A DNA stretch of 64,000 nt from Trematomus loennbergii (Eukaryota; Chordata; Actinopteri; Perciformes; Nototheniidae), in NCBI GenBank assembly GCA_012861695.1, contig JAAOOA010000189.1, positions 416,501-480,500 of the forward strand, read 5' to 3'. The notes beneath the pieces were generated by a model, which searched no databases, was not told the DNA's origin, and saw nothing but the letters and a program-made list of their open reading frames with translations. Below are positions 10,886 to 23,639 of the stretch, piece after piece. A program made the translations under genes and the position numbers. Positions within the stretch are counted from its first letter, which is position 1. Each line of letters begins with the position of its first letter.

Positions 10886-11890
10886 CTTAATATTTAATAA
10901 ACTATGAATGTTTTATATCCATGTAACGGAAAGAAACTCAGCTAACTGATCTTTTAAAAAAAAAATCCAAAAAAACCCACAATGCTAACACTCAGCCTCT
11001 GAATTAACCACGGGCGAAAAATGTAACCTAAAACGGCAATTAAACTCACAATAACTCCCTTATTACATATCCTAGATGCACAGCTACCACTCGTTTTTTG
11101 TTCTCCTGGAGACACTGAATCTAGGGGTGCCCACCTCAACACTCAGTGATAAACATTTGCGACGCTATAAACGAAAGCGTACATCATAACATGTGGAGCT
11201 AGGTAGCTAGAAACGCTAACATGGCTTACCTTGGTCAAAACTGGTCTTCAATGGCATTAAAACGATAAAAAAACGATGCTGCAGTTAATCCATAGGTTCA
11301 TCCAATGTGTCTGTGCCCTCTTTGAAATGATTTCTGATAATCCATAAGCAATAAAACTGCTTTTTCGTTTCCAAATGCCAGAGCGAGAGATCGCTTCACT
11401 CTGGTGCACATTTACATGCGCGCAGCCCCCAACTTTTCTCTTCACAACGTGTGTGTGGGGGCCTCCCCCTTCGATTCTATTGGCTCTAACGGTCAGAAAG
11501 AGGTGTCAACCATCCAAATCGACCAAGGGGGCCAGAGATATGGAAAAAAAAACATTTTCACCCAAATCACCTCAGAGGTGGGGGGTTTTGGCTAAACCTC
11601 TCTAAAAAGGTCAAATGTCACTTGTTTGCATCAATCTTGATACAGGGTACTTATTATATGTTGTACTTTGGATTCCTAAAGCTTTTAGTCTACTAACCCA
11701 TCATCCAAGGGTAGTTTTCACTATCTGTAAAAAAGAATTTTGGACGGACACTATAATTGACAGTTTTTTACTATGTAAATCTGAATTTTCTTTAAAATAA
11801 AAACATTTATATTGATTCTGACACTTCTACATCCAACTCACAGATGTAATCTTGCTTTGATAAAAGAAATTATTCATACTATGTAAAATC
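10886..11890. repeat. Low-copy repeat, related to 4026-5740 family
   Basis: Shares CTTGATACAGGGTACTTAT and neighbouring sequence, inverted, with the 4026 block and with 39500-39840. The matching part of the second tandem unit is 17287-18070. The frames at 11375-11605 are carried by this repeat and show no domain. Confidence 0.6.
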
Positions 11891-12822
11891 CAGAGATGGG
11901 GTCGTTACTAAAAAAAAGTAATATATACTTTTTAAAAAAGTAATATATTACTTTTAAAAAAAGTAATATATTACACTACTTCGTTACTCTCTACATAAAG
12001 TAACTCGTTACTTTACTCGTTACTTTACTCGTTACTTTACTCGCAGGGCCGGCCCGCCCTTCCCTACAGGCAGATCACGCAGACTGCTAAAGTTTCAATG
12101 TTCTCTTTAGTTCAGTTTCCATTGTCGCATAAGACTGATCCAGATAGCTCTGACCATGGCTGTCCTCTGTCTCCTGCTATCTGTATTTTGCGCAGTATAT
12201 CTCTGAACGATGCGATGGGTGATTCCACTGTGCAAATGGGCAACATTACCTCTACTATGAAGGATGCTACAAGCCTGTCCATCTCTGCTTTGGTTACCGG
12301 TCCTCCAAATTCAAATTTTTGCTGCTTCAGAGTCGGCGGCGGCGCACTCACAACATCCTCACTCTGGGTTCGGGGGTCCTTAGCTATTAGCTTCACCTTA
12401 GCATGTGTTCTTTGCAGGTGTTTGTTGAGGTTTGACGTGGTGTTTGCAGCAGTGGATAACAGCTTCTGGCCTGGACACAGTTTGCACCTCACCGTCACAT
12501 TCCTGTCTATTCTTCGACGAACTCAAAATAATGGGCATACCTCCACCCCTCGAAAGTTATCGCTGACTCAGCCATGTTTATGGAGCACTGCACGTGGAGA
12601 TGTGGACGCGCAAGTCGCGCAGATTACGTACATATAAACCTGCGGCGGAAACCCCTCTTGTCTGTCAGTGTGATTATGACTGATTTTATAAAAGTAACGA
12701 AGAACGCGTGTCGGGGCAATGTTAGTAACTGTAGTGTGATTACTGAATTATAAAAGTAACGCGTTACACTACTCCGTTACCGACAAAAGTAATATTATTG
12801 TAACGCGTTACACCCAACTCTG
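11891..12822 (-). mobile_element. hAT element, 932 bp, exact 8-bp TSD
   Basis: Begins CAGAGATGGGG and ends with the complement of CAGAGTTGGGTG. It is flanked by GTAAAATC at 11883-11890 and 12823-12830, and the empty site (ACTATGTAAAATCTGAATT) is present in the sister unit near 18068. Eight-base duplications and CAGAG ends fit the hAT superfamily. Runs of GTAACGCGTTAC and a GTTACTTTACTC repeat are subterminal. Inserted after the 5-kb tandem duplication, or lost from one unit. Confidence 0.93.
12112..12498 (-). pseudogene. hAT transposase BED-finger fragment
   Basis: A 128-residue frame has the BED zinc finger: C-x2-C (VRCKLCPGQK) followed about 20 residues on by LNKHLQRTH (H-x4-H). A short linker leads to a helix (AEMDRLVASFIVEVMLPICT) typical of the region just after the BED finger in hAT transposases. 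The frame stops before the catalytic RNase-H-like domain, so it cannot be an active transposase, though a free BED domain could in principle bind the ends. A second copy is at 32050-32283 in the hAT inside the LINE. Confidence 0.75.
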
Positions 12823-12830
12823 GTAAAATC

Positions 12831-13568
12831 TGAATTTTCTTTCAGATAAAAAACATTTATATTGATTCTGACACTTCTACATCCAACTCACAGATGTAAC
12901 CTTGCTTTGATAAAAGAAATTATTCATATAACCCTTTTAGAAGTTAAGTTGTAGTCATTTGTTTTGGGCATGTCATTTTCAAGCTGAAACATGAAAAACA
13001 GGCTTGGTGCTTAACAGGTTAAAAGACTTTTAGCAGATTTGATCAGACTTTTAGCACTCTTTTCCCCGCTGAAATGACTTTAAATCATCAGTGTCACTAT
13101 TGTGGGGATGTAGGAATGTACCTGTGCCTGGTGTGGAGCCTCCCCGCACTTTAAATCAATTGATTTGCTTTTATTGATCGTATTTTCTACTGTGAATGCA
13201 CTGTGCTCATGTTGGGTGATGCGCTCCCTGGAGCCCTCCTGTGGGGAAACTTGGAACTTCACTTAAATCACTTTGTGCTTTTTAAGCCATTTAAAATAGT
13301 TTTCTCACTTTTAAAATACTTTCTGCCCTAGAAATAATTTTTAATCAGTATTACCATTATTTAGGGCTGCATGAACACGTATTTGAGCATCCCTTCACAC
13401 TTTCCTCCTATTTAAAACACTTTTCAGTGAGGTGCTGTAGCCTGCTTCTCTCCTGTTTCTCTGCCCCTATTGAAAACACTTTTCCTCCTTCCACCTTGCT
13501 TGAGGTGAAATCTCTATTTCAGCCCTGATTTGGCACATCTTGTAAATTAGTTAAATGTACTGTAGCTT
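12831..13568. repeat. End of alpha-1, low-complexity repeat
   Basis: Contains GCTTAACAGGTTAAAAG (a TTAA-element end, 13011-13022) followed by a block with repeated ACTTTTAGCAG and CACTTTTAAAA motifs. The block recurs at 18270, 28860 and 55370. The short minus-strand frame 13080-13262 is preserved in the copies but has no known domain. Confidence 0.55.
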
Positions 13569-14083
13569 TGTGTTTATTTAAGTCGCTGTTCATTGTTTTT
13601 TTATATAAAGCAGATTTAATTATATCCTAGACGCTGATGTGTGGATGTTGTGTCGTCTTTTGATAACTTTGTTGAGCTTGTTTTTAGCTGCATGTCTTTT
13701 TCCATATTACTGAACATAGTGTGTGCTGGTTCAGCTGGTGAGGCTGGTTATGAAACAGAGGGAGGAGGTGCAGACAGGTGAGGGAAGGTGAAAGTATGAA
13801 GCCAGACTGCCAGACGCCATTTTACAGCTCGACACGAGGAGGAGAACAACAGGGTGAGTGTTAACACCAGGATCTGCTTTCTAACACATTCATTATTTAC
13901 TCTGTTTTACTGGATGTCAGAAAATAACTTCTTGGTTAAAAATCTGCGTCCTAGAGTCCATTGAGACTTCTGCAAGTGTTGTACACTTTTATTATTTCAT
14001 GTTTTCTGATTCGTCAGAGTTACATAACATGTGACAGCCAGCGCAGACAAAATGGAGAGCGGCCTGAAGTCTGACTGATTTCA

Positions 14084-14201
<118 letters not shown>

Positions 14202-14526
14202 TGTGTGCTTGTAATTATGTCTACAAGCTTCAAAGCTGTATTTATCATCTCAATTTGCCGAAAACAAGTTTTAATATTCTGAAAGCCAATTCTTTGTTTA
14301 TTTGAAAACAGATGAAAACAAACTGTCCCGGACCCTGCCGTTTATCTATGATTACTATACGCCTTACTTCATAATTTCAGCGGAGGGAGGGGGAGCGGCG
14401 CTGAGGAAGAGCAGGGTGCGAGTTGAGAGGTGCCTCTTCTTCCCTTTACAAGCTTCAAAATGTATTTATCATGAGATTTTGGCAATACAGTTTCATATTC
14501 TGAAAGCCAAGACTTTGTTTATTTAA

Positions 14527-15064
14527 AGGGCCCATGTCATGGCCATTTCCACTGATCATAATTACATTGTTGAGGTATACTAAAATAGATTTATACTGTG
14601 CAATTTTCCAAACTCACATTGGTTTCGCATCAGCATCTCTGTCAAGTATGTGTATTCAGCAGTATTCACTCTCTCCACTAAACGACTCGTTGGAGCTCTT
14701 GCCCCCCCTCCCTGTGAGCCTAGTGTGCTCCGATTGGTCAGCTCGGCCACTCTGTTCTGATTAGTCAACCACCATTAAAACAAATGAATAACGACTCTAT
14801 ATAATAAAACACGGAGGACGGAGATCTCTTTTTCTCCCCCTCTTCTGACAGCCCAGCAGCTGATCAGAGCACGGCTCCCCTCTCCTGCAGGGGGGCGTGG
14901 TCAGCAGAATCAGACCCGTAGACAGCAAACAGCACATAGAGCGAAATGAGGCATGGCTAAAATGCATGATCTGTTTGGTATTTTGAAAACAGAAACGTAT
15001 AAATATACCTTATGTAGGTATGGCCCTACAATATATCATTTAAATATAGCATGATAGGTCCACT
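14527..15064. mobile_element. TTAA-inserting MITE, tandem copy
   Basis: Same insertion as 9362-9901, with TTAA at 14523-14526 and 15065-15068. Confidence 0.82.
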
Positions 15065-15394
15065 TTAAATATAATGTACCTCTCACATCCTCATGATGCT
15101 GATGGCAAACACTCTACCGATGCAATAGGGAACATTCTGAATGCCTCATCAAATGGCCTTCATAAAGATCTCATTTGCATCAGAATCAGAATCAGAAGTC
15201 CTTTATTTGTCCCGTATCGTGGAAATGTTCATGAACAGCAGATCGTGCAGGTAAGGTCAAGAAAAAAATAAAAGAATGGCAAAGTATGCAGACGTTATTA
15301 ATAACACAATAGGTCAAAAACAATATAACAGACATGTACGCCATGTTAATAAAAGTAGCAGTAGGAGGGTATATTGCACAAAGTATTGTATATT

Positions 15395-15612
15395 TTTAAT
15401 TGGAGGATAAAAACCTCTTTATTGGTCACAAATACATTTAAAAAGCACACACAGTGAAATGTGGTCTCTGCTTTTAACCATCCTAGTATAGCTATTGAGT
15501 GGGCCCTCTCCCAGCAGTAGCAGTCCACATCCATTTTTAGATCTGTTCGGGGACTTGAACCGACAACCCTACGGCAGTTATTGCACATCAGAAGTCTGGT
15601 AGCTCAGTGTAC
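15395..15612 (-). mobile_element. tRNA-type SINE, copy 3
   Basis: Same as 10237-10455, duplicated with the tandem unit. Confidence 0.5.
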
Positions 15613-15814
15613 AAATGTGCAAAATAATCTGAGGGTTGTCTGAAGATAAAAAAGTGAACATCTTGTTTAATATCCAAGATGTACAGACATATTTAGCTGT
15701 ATAAGTGTGACCTGTATGAAGACAGAACATTTGTAGATACAGCTTTGGGTCTCCAGAACATTTGCTCAGAAAAACTAAAGTGAAAAGTAACAGATAAAAT
15801 AATAAAAAAATCTT

Positions 15815-16019
15815 GATCTCTAACGAGGGGTTACGTATGGTAACCCTTGTTATAGAAGCACAGGCGGAGCCCTCTACTGGACTCTATGGGTACTACCTTA
15901 TCATGCAAGCATTCACCAACTGAGACTTCTATAGATGTAGCCGGCTCCGGGGCGGGCCTACCTGAATGCGCGCGCATCTCACCGTATAAAAGGAGGCCTC
16001 GCCTCCTGACCGTCATCCT
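15815..16019. mobile_element. DIRS-like terminal repeat fragment, copy 2
   Basis: Same as 10650-10885, slightly shorter at the right side. TATAAAAGG at about 15983. Confidence 0.4.
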
Positions 16020-16122
16020 AAACTATGAATGTTTTATATCCATGTAACGGAATAAACTCAGCTAACTGATCTTTTTAAAAAAAAAATCCAAAAAAAAACC
16101 ATAATGCTAACACTCAGCCTCT

Positions 16123-17280
16123 CAATCTCAATCTCAATCTTTATTTATTTATATAGCACATTTAAAACAACCTTCAGTTGACCAAAGTGCTGTACAGGCA
16201 ATAAATATTAAATAACACAATGGGAGTACAATAATAAAATAAAAAACTTAATAAAACAATAATTAAAAACATGATAAAAAGCACAATAACTCGAAAGATA
16301 TTTAAAAAAAAAAACACATACAAAATGTAAAAATGTAATGTTCAACTAGTATTAAAAGCCAGTGCAAAGAGGTGGGTTTTTAGCTGAGATTTAAAAAGTT
16401 CAATTGACTCAGCAGTCCGGATATGTACTGGGAGGCTGTTCCACAGTCTGGGAGCTGCAACACTGAAAGCCCTGTCACCTCGGGTCTTTTTCCTGCACCA
16501 AGGAACCACCAACATATTCTGCTGAGCTGATCGCAATGCTCTAGCTGGAGCATGGCGGTGCAACAACTCAGACAGGTAATGTGGTGCCAGTCCATGCAAT
16601 GATTTAAAAACAACAAGTAAGTACTTGAACTGGATCCTGTAACTGACAGGAAGCCAATGAAGGTCTGCCAAAACGGGTGTGATGTGGTCATAACGTCTCT
16701 TCCCAGTAAGAAGGCGTGCAGCCGCATTTTGGACCAGCTGCAGGCGACGGATCAAACACTTATCAACACCAATATACAGGGAGTTACAGTAGTCTAAGCG
16801 AGACGTTATAAATAGGTGGATTAGCTGTTCAAATTCCTTACTGGGAAGATAGGCCTTTACCTTCCCCAGGAGCCGCAGCTGGAAGAAGCTTGTCTTGACA
16901 ACTGAGCTTATTTGTTTGTCGAATTTAAAACAGTTGTCAAAGATTACTCCAAGATTTCTGACAGAGGGACGGCTGTAGGAGGCTAAGGGGCCGAGTACAC
17001 TATTAAAGCCATCCAGGAGTTCAGACTCTCCAAATTTTATAATCTCTGTCTTGTTTTCGTTGAGAGTCAAGAAGTTGATTTCCATCCATGATTTGATGTC
17101 TTTCAGACAGCTAAGCAAGGCAATCCTAGATTCCTTATTTGCTTTTATAGGCAGATAGTATTGAAACCATTTTAGGACATTACCTTTAATTCCAACACAC
17201 AGTTCAAGGCGTGATAAAAGGATTTGGTGGTCAATGGTGTCAAAAGCAGCAGACAAATCTAAAAGCACAAGCACAGCACG
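16123..17280 (-). mobile_element. L2-like LINE, 5'-truncated, exact TSD
   Basis: Flanked by GCCTCT at 16117-16122 and 17281-17286. The empty site is in the sister unit near 10998. The 3' end (left side) carries a repeated AATCTC tail, as expected for an L2-type LINE that ends in a short tandem repeat, followed by TTTATATAGCACATTT. It inserted into alpha-2 only, hence after the tandem duplication. Confidence 0.92.
16342..17274 (-). pseudogene. L2-like reverse transcriptase, internally deleted
   Basis: A 310-residue open frame starts at the RT palm motif (LVLLDLSAAFDTIDH, residues 2-16) and runs to LKWFQYYL (about 35-42). It then jumps to the IKSWM segment and the C-terminal part (FITSRLDYCNSLY; LQLVQNAAARLLTG; PRLWNSLPVHIR). 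The GVPQGS loop and the YADD/FADD catalytic pair that should lie between are missing, so the enzyme is dead although the frame is open. Such a clean in-frame deletion keeps a long ORF that gene predictors may mistake for a gene. The thumb/C-terminal motifs match the L2/CR1/Rex1 group. No endonuclease domain remains. Confidence 0.88.
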
Positions 17281-19330
17281 GCCTCTGAATTAGCCACGAG
17301 TGAAAAAAATGTAACCTAAAACGGCACTTAAACTCACAATAACTCCCTTATTACTTATCCTAGATGCACAACCAACCACTCGTTTTTGTTCTCCTGGAGA
17401 CACTGAATCTAGGGGTGCCCACCTCAACACTCAGTGATAAACATTTGCGACGCTATAAACGAAAGCGTACATCATAACATGTGGAGCTAGGTAGCTAGAA
17501 ACGCTAACATGGCTTACCTTGGTCAAAACTGGTCTTCAATGGCATTAAAACGATAAAAAAACGATGCTGCAGTTAATCCATAGGTTCATCCAATGTATCT
17601 GTGCCGTCTTTGAAATTATTTCTGATAATCCATAAGCAATAAAACTGCTTTTTCGTTTCCAAATGCCAGAGCGAGAGATCGCTTCACCTCTGGTGCACAT
17701 TTACATGCGCGCAGCCCCCACCTTTTCTCTTCATTACGTGTGTGTGTGGGGGCCTCCCCCTTCGATTCTATTGGCTCTAACGGTCAGAAAGAGGTGTCAA
17801 TCATCCAAATCGACCAAGGGGGGCCAGAGATATGGAAAAAAAAACATTTTCACCCAAATCACCTCAGAGGTGGGGTGGTTTTGGCTAAACCTCTCTAAAA
17901 ATGTCAAATGTCACTTGTTTTGCATCAATCTTGATACAGGGTACTTATTATATGTTGTACTTTGGATTCCTAAAGCTTTTAGTCTACTAACCCATCATCC
18001 AAGGGTAGTTTTCACTATCTGTAAAAAAGAATTTTTGGACGGACACTATAATTTACAGATTTTTACTATGTAAAATCTGAATTTTCTTTAAAATAAAAAA
18101 CATTTATATTGATTCTGACAATTCTACATCCAACTCACAGATGTAACCTTGCTTTGATAAAATAAATTATTCATATAACCCTTTTAGAAGTTAAGTTGTA
18201 GTCATTTGTTTTGGGCATGTCATTTTCAAGCCTGAAACATGAAAAACAGGCTTGGTGCTTAACAGGTTAAAAGACTTTTATCAGACTTTGATCAGACTTT
18301 TAGCACTCTTTTCCCCGCTGAAATGACTTTAAATCATCAGTGTCACTATTGTGGGGATGTAGGAATGTACCTGTGCCTGGTGTGGAGCCTCCCCGCACTT
18401 TAAATCAATTGATTTGCTTTTATTGATCGTATTTTCTACTGTGAATGCACTGTGCTCATGTTGGGTGATGCGCTCCCTGGAGCCCTCCTGTGGGGAAACT
18501 GGAACTTCACTTAAATCACTTGGTGCTTTTTAAGCCATTTAAAATAGTTTTCTCACTTTTAAAATACTTTCTGCCCTAGAAATAATTTTTAATCAGTATT
18601 ACCATTATTTAGGGGCTGCATGAACACGTATTTGAGCATCCCTTCACACTTTCCTCCTATTTAAAACACTTTTCAGTGAGGTGCTGCAGCCTGCTTCTCT
18701 CCTGTTTCTCTGCCCCTATTTAAAACACTTTTCCTCCTTCCACTTGCTAGAGGTGAAATCTCTATTTCAGCCCTGATTTTGGCACATCTTGTAAATTAGT
18801 TAAATGTACTGTAGCTTTGTGTTTTTATTTAAGTCGCTGTTCATTGTTTTTTTATATAAAGCAGATTTAATTATATCCTAGACGCTGATGTGTGGATGTT
18901 GTGTCGCCTTTTGATAACTTTGAGCTTGTTTTTAGCTGCATGTCTTTTTCTATCTCACTGAACAAGTGCTGTATATGAACTCAACTGCTTCAGCTGGTAA
19001 GACTGGGAGGGAGGAGCTGCAGACAGGTGAGGGAAGGTGAAAGTATGAAGTCAGACTGCCAGACGCCATTTTACAGCTCGACACGAGGAGGAGAACAACA
19101 GGGTGAGTGTTAACACCAGGATCTGCTTTCTAACACATTCCTTATTTTCTGTTTTACTGGATGTCAGAAAATAACTTGATTAAAAATCTGCGTCCTAGAG
19201 TCCATTGAGACTTCTGCAAGTGTTGTACACTTTTATTATTTCCTGTTTTCTGATTCGTCAGAGTTACATAACATGTGACAGCCCAGCGCAGACAAAATGG
19301 AGGGCGGCCTGAAGTCTGACTGATTTCATG

Positions 19331-19541
<211 letters not shown>

Positions 19542-19912
19542 GTAAGAGTTTCTCCTGTAAACTGACCTGAAGAGGATTCAGTTTGTTGGTATCTGATAAT
19601 CTAAACTGTTTAATGAAACCCAGTAGAGTACATTAACAAAGTGTAATTGATCTCTTGCTTCTTGTCATCATCAGAGATAGTAAATAATCTACTAGTGAAA
19701 TCATCCTCACACTCTACATGTTGGACTTTGTGTTAAATTAAGCAAATAAAACTCAAATATGTAAAACGTTTCACACTCAAATGAATTTTAACAACAGAAA
19801 CCCACAATCACGACTCAACAACTCTAAACATCTTTAATAAGGTGAACAGTCATAGATCAAAAGCTGCTCTTTAAATGAACTAATGATGTTTAAACATGTG
19901 TTGTTTCCACAG

Positions 19913-20017
19913 ACAGAGAGCAGAGTCTACGGTCTCCATGTGGTCTCTGAAGAGTGACCGGTCTAAAGAGTGGCTTCCTCTAAACTTCAGTGATGAACCT
20001 GGACCCTCAGACACAAA
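19913..20017 (+). CDS. NLR-like (FISNA/NACHT family) N-terminal exon, copy 1
   Basis: A 105-nt exon-like block lies between a good acceptor (TTGTTTCCACAG) and donor (GTAAGAG). Read with one leading base it encodes a 35-residue segment containing SMWSLKSDRSKEWLPLNF and DEPGPSDTK. This resembles the repeated short N-terminal exon (SxKSDxSM... type) of fish-specific NLR-C receptors, cytosolic immune sensors that carry FISNA, NACHT and leucine-rich repeat domains further downstream. It starts and ends in phase 2, so it can be duplicated or skipped without breaking the frame. No FISNA or NACHT exon is in the window; a LINE begins 22 nt after the donor. Probably a decayed or partial gene; family assignment by resemblance only. 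Confidence 0.5.
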
Positions 20018-20039
20018 GTAAGAGTCTCTCCTGTAAACT

Positions 20040-21738
20040 TTTTATTTTTTATTTAACCTTTATTTAACCAGATAAAAACATTGAGATAAAATCTCATTTT
20101 CAATGCTGACCTGGCCAAGAAGGCAGCAACGTTACACATAACACAAACATATAAAATACAGAGAACATAACTAAGAAAACAAAAGACGAAAAAGCAGTCA
20201 CTACATTGTGCACATTAGGACAGTAAAAAAAGTACACTACTTGTTACTGCAAGAGCAGCTGGTGGTGAGGACTTCAGACAACTTCAATTTAAAACATGAT
20301 ATAGAGACAAGTGCCCTCAGTTTGAGGCGTGATTGAAGGTCATTCCAAGACCAAGGACCATAATAAGAAAGACTCCTTTTTCCAGCCTCAGTCCGCACAG
20401 CAGGAACCTGGAACCGTATCCAGGCACTGGATCTGAGGTTGTAAGAGTCGCAAACTGGGGCAAATCTGACACATATGTAGAGTGGAAGCTTACCTAAAAT
20501 GGCTTTATACATTAATAAAAACCAGTGCTGCATCCTACGCATAGTAAGTGAGGACCATCCAGTTAGGCTATACAGTGTGCAATGATGAGTCCTATAGGGT
20601 GCATTTGATATAACGCAGTGCAGCATGGTAAAGTGGGTCAAGTTTGGCCAAAACAGTGGGACAGGCAAATCTATAAATGGTATCACCGTAGTCCAGCTGG
20701 GACAGGAATAAGCCAGAGACCAACCTTTTACGGATGAAATTGAAAAACAACATTTAAGTCTGAAAAGGAAGCCAAGAGTGAATTTCAATTTCTTTGTTAA
20801 AACTTCAATATGGTGTTTATAGTTCAGATTACTGTCCAACCAAAAGCCCAGATATTTGTAGGTATCAACAAACTCAACAGAAACGCCATCAAGGGTGTCA
20901 ATGGAGAGGCAAGAGGAGGACGCTGACTTGGGAGCAAAAAGCATTGCTTTGGTTTTCTTACTGTTCAATAGCAGTTTGGAATCAAGAAGTGCATGCTGCA
21001 GCGTGATACAATCTGATTTTAAATTGGAAACGGCCATATCCAGAGAAGGAGCACATGAGTATACAATAGTGTCATCAGCATACATATGATAGGTAGAAAA
21101 TTCATCTGATTACAAATATTGTTTACATATAATAAAAAGAGCAAGGGCCCCAAAATAGAGCCCTGTGGAACTCCCTTCTCCAAGGTGACAGGGTCAGAGA
21201 CAGTACTACCCAACCTGACGCATTGAGTGCGGTCGGTTAGATAACTCTGAAACCAGCAAATGGCATTGTGACCGAAACGAGACACCAACATAACATTAGA
21301 CATAATGTGGTGATCTACAGTGTCAAATGCTTTGGCTAGGTCAATAAACAATGCAACACAAACTGATTTCTTATCCAAAGCAGCCTTAATATCGTCTAAG
21401 ACGTTCAGACTGGCAGTCACAGTACTGTGCTTTGATCTGAATCCAGATTGCATAGGGTTAAGGATGTTGTGTGAATTTAAAAAAAGTTTTAGCTGAGTAG
21501 AAACAAGGGACTCAAGAATCTTTGATAACACAGAAAGATTTGAGATAGGACGATAGTTATTCAACTCCGTGGGATCACCAGCTTTCAAGAGGGGCGATAC
21601 CAGAGCTTGCTTCCACACAGCTGGCAGTGTGTGAGTGGACAGGGAGAGATTGAAAATATCAGTTACTGGTTGTGCTATAATCTGAGCTGCAATTTTTAAA
21701 AAGAACGGGTCGAGGCCGTCAGGCCCGGCAGACTTTTT
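20040..21738 (-). mobile_element. LINE (CR1/L2/Rex1 group), copy a, truncated
   Basis: The 3' end lies at the left (complement of TTTTATTTTTTATTTAACC), immediately after CTGTAAACT of the NLR-like intron. The LINE body stops inside the linker before the RT, at GGCAGACTTTTTAG. It then fuses to the sequence that begins near 3965, with an intervening TTCATGAGAACTAAAGAGTT. The 5' two-thirds are gone. Same integration site as copies b (31085) and c (57165), so the insertion predates the duplication. Confidence 0.9.
20237..21618 (-). pseudogene. LINE reverse transcriptase, copy a
   Basis: Reading leftward from 21618: LVSPLLKAGDPTELNNYRP, the GFRSKHST segment, the palm motif LFIDLAKAFDTVDHH (motif A), GVPQGSILGPLLFLLYVN, then YADDTIVYS (catalytic motif C) in a shifted frame starting at 21085. 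The C-terminal domain runs to the stop at 20237 (WLDSNLNYKHH; SWNDLQSRLKLRA). A one-base loss near 21100 (just before YADD) and another near 20735 break the reading frame. The enzyme would copy its own RNA at a nicked target; this copy cannot. Copies b and c share the sequence with different lesions. Confidence 0.9.
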
Positions 21739-22294
21739 AGTCTTAGTTCATGAGAACTAAAGAGTTCTCATGAACTAAGTTCTGATGAACTTTTGTGGGA
21801 AAAGTACTGCGGTGTGAAAGCGCCTCATATAGATGTTTTTATTTTAAGTAAATTCAGATTGAACAAAGTAAAAAAATTTAAATTATTGTGTCCGTCCAAA
21901 AACAAAACATTACTTATAGTGAAAACCACCCTTGAATGATGGGATGGTAGACTAAAAGCTTTAAGAATCCAAACTATAACATATAAGTACCCTGTATCAA
22001 GATTGATGCAAAACAAGTGACATTTGACCTTTTTAGAGAGATTTAGCAACAAAAACCCACCTCTGGGGTCATTTGGGTGGATTTGCCGTTTCTCTGGAAC
22101 CCATCGGTCGATTTTGGTGATTGCCATCTCTTTTGAACCGTTAGGGAAATTAAGTCATAAGAAATATTTGTACAGGCTTTAGACAAAGACTACATTTTAA
22201 GAAAGGAGAATAATTAAAAATGTGTGGATTGTTTTGTCAAACCAGGGATAAAGGCTGTAGAGTTTATTCACTTTTTCACAATTTTTCTCCTTAA

Positions 22295-23639
22295 TGACCC
22301 GAAAAAAAGGAGTTGAATCTTAGAAAATGAAGTCAAAGCCTAACTGGGATTTATTCGATTACCTGCTTATAAATATGTACAATTAGCGAGAGCATTTAAA
22401 AGGTCAAATGTCACTTGTTTTGCATCAATCTTGATACAGGGTACTGATTACATGTTATAGTTTGGATTCCCAAAAAAATGACATTCCCACAACAAATGAC
22501 CATATCTTCACTTCTAAAAGGGGTACATTCATAATCTTTTTTCTCAAAGCAAGGATACATCTGTGAGTTGGACGTCCAAAATAAAATAATTACTTATAGT
22601 GAAAACCACCCTTGCATGATGGGATAGTAGACTAAAAGCTTTAGGAATCCAAACTATAACATATAATAAGTACCCTGTATCAAGATTGATGCAAAACAAG
22701 TGACATTTGACCTTTTTAGAGAGATTTGAAAAAAAAAACACTTCTGGGGTCATTTGGGTGCATTTTCCATATCTCTGGAACCCATCGGTCGATTTTGATG
22801 ATTGACATCTCTTTTTAACCGTTAGAGCAAATATAATCGAGGGGAAGTTCCTAAAACCCATCTAAACATCACCCATTGGTGAATGAGTGATGCGTAGCCA
22901 GAATGCCCCGGAACCAGAAGCTGCGATACACTCTGGTGGCTATCATTAGCAGCTAATATGAAATCTCCGTTTTTGACATAAAAATGGAATGATGGATTAT
23001 CAGTAATCATTTCAAAGTGACAGACACATTGGATTAACCTATGGATTAACCCTCAACAGCGTTTTTATCGTTTTAATGCCATTGAACACGACTTTTGATC
23101 AGAATAACAGCTAAGGTGAGACGATCTCCCCGTGAATGGTCCGTGAAGCTACGTGTTGTGATGTCTGTGTTTGCTTCCCCTGCCGCGAGTTCTGATCGCT
23201 CAGAGATGATCTGATATTTCTGGAATCTGTGGAATCTCAGTTTACTAATCGCTGGATTGGATGTGCAGTTACGATAAGTAATAAGGGTATTTATACCGTG
23301 AGTTCTGTGCTAAGTGCGTTAGCATTTTTTCGCTCAGGGCTAATTTAGACGCTTCTTGTGAGACTTGTGCTTTGTTTCGGTGAAAATGGTTAATATCTTC
23401 AGTTAGCTGAGTTTCTAACCGTTAAGTGAGTATGAAACATTCATAGGTTTTTAAATATTAAGAAGCCCTGAGACACAGTTTCGTGAAAAAACTACCCGCC
23501 AGACCCGGATTAGGGTCCTCTCGGGTTTAACAGGTTAAATGCTCTCGCTAATTGTACATATTTAAAAGCAGGTAAACGAATAAATCCCAGTTAGGCTTTG
23601 ACTTCATTTTCTAAGATTCAACTCCTTTTTTTCGGGTCA
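22295..23639. mobile_element. Fold-back TTAA element, copy 2
   Basis: TTAA at 22291-22294 and 23640-23643. Same inverted arms and central TTAA-bounded piece as 4508-5845. Confidence 0.75.

Larger units (their letters stand above)
8437..13568. repeat. Tandem unit alpha-1 (about 5.1 kb)
   Basis: Starts at TAAGTCGCTGTTCATTG and is repeated directly at 13569-18833, with a third, partial start at 18834. Order inside: candidate 5' exon, GT tract, TTAA MITE, SINE, DIRS terminal piece, low-copy repeat, and a run of CACTTTTAAAATAC-like sequence. This copy alone carries the hAT at 11891-12822. Confidence 0.88.

Noticed and set aside
12098..12637. 179-residue plus-strand frame
   Set aside because: Antisense shadow of the BED-finger fragment in the hAT; no domain of its own.
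13080..13262. Small minus-strand frame conserved in copies (also 28924 and 55402)
   Set aside because: Conservation is explained by recent duplication; substitutions and indels ignore the frame.
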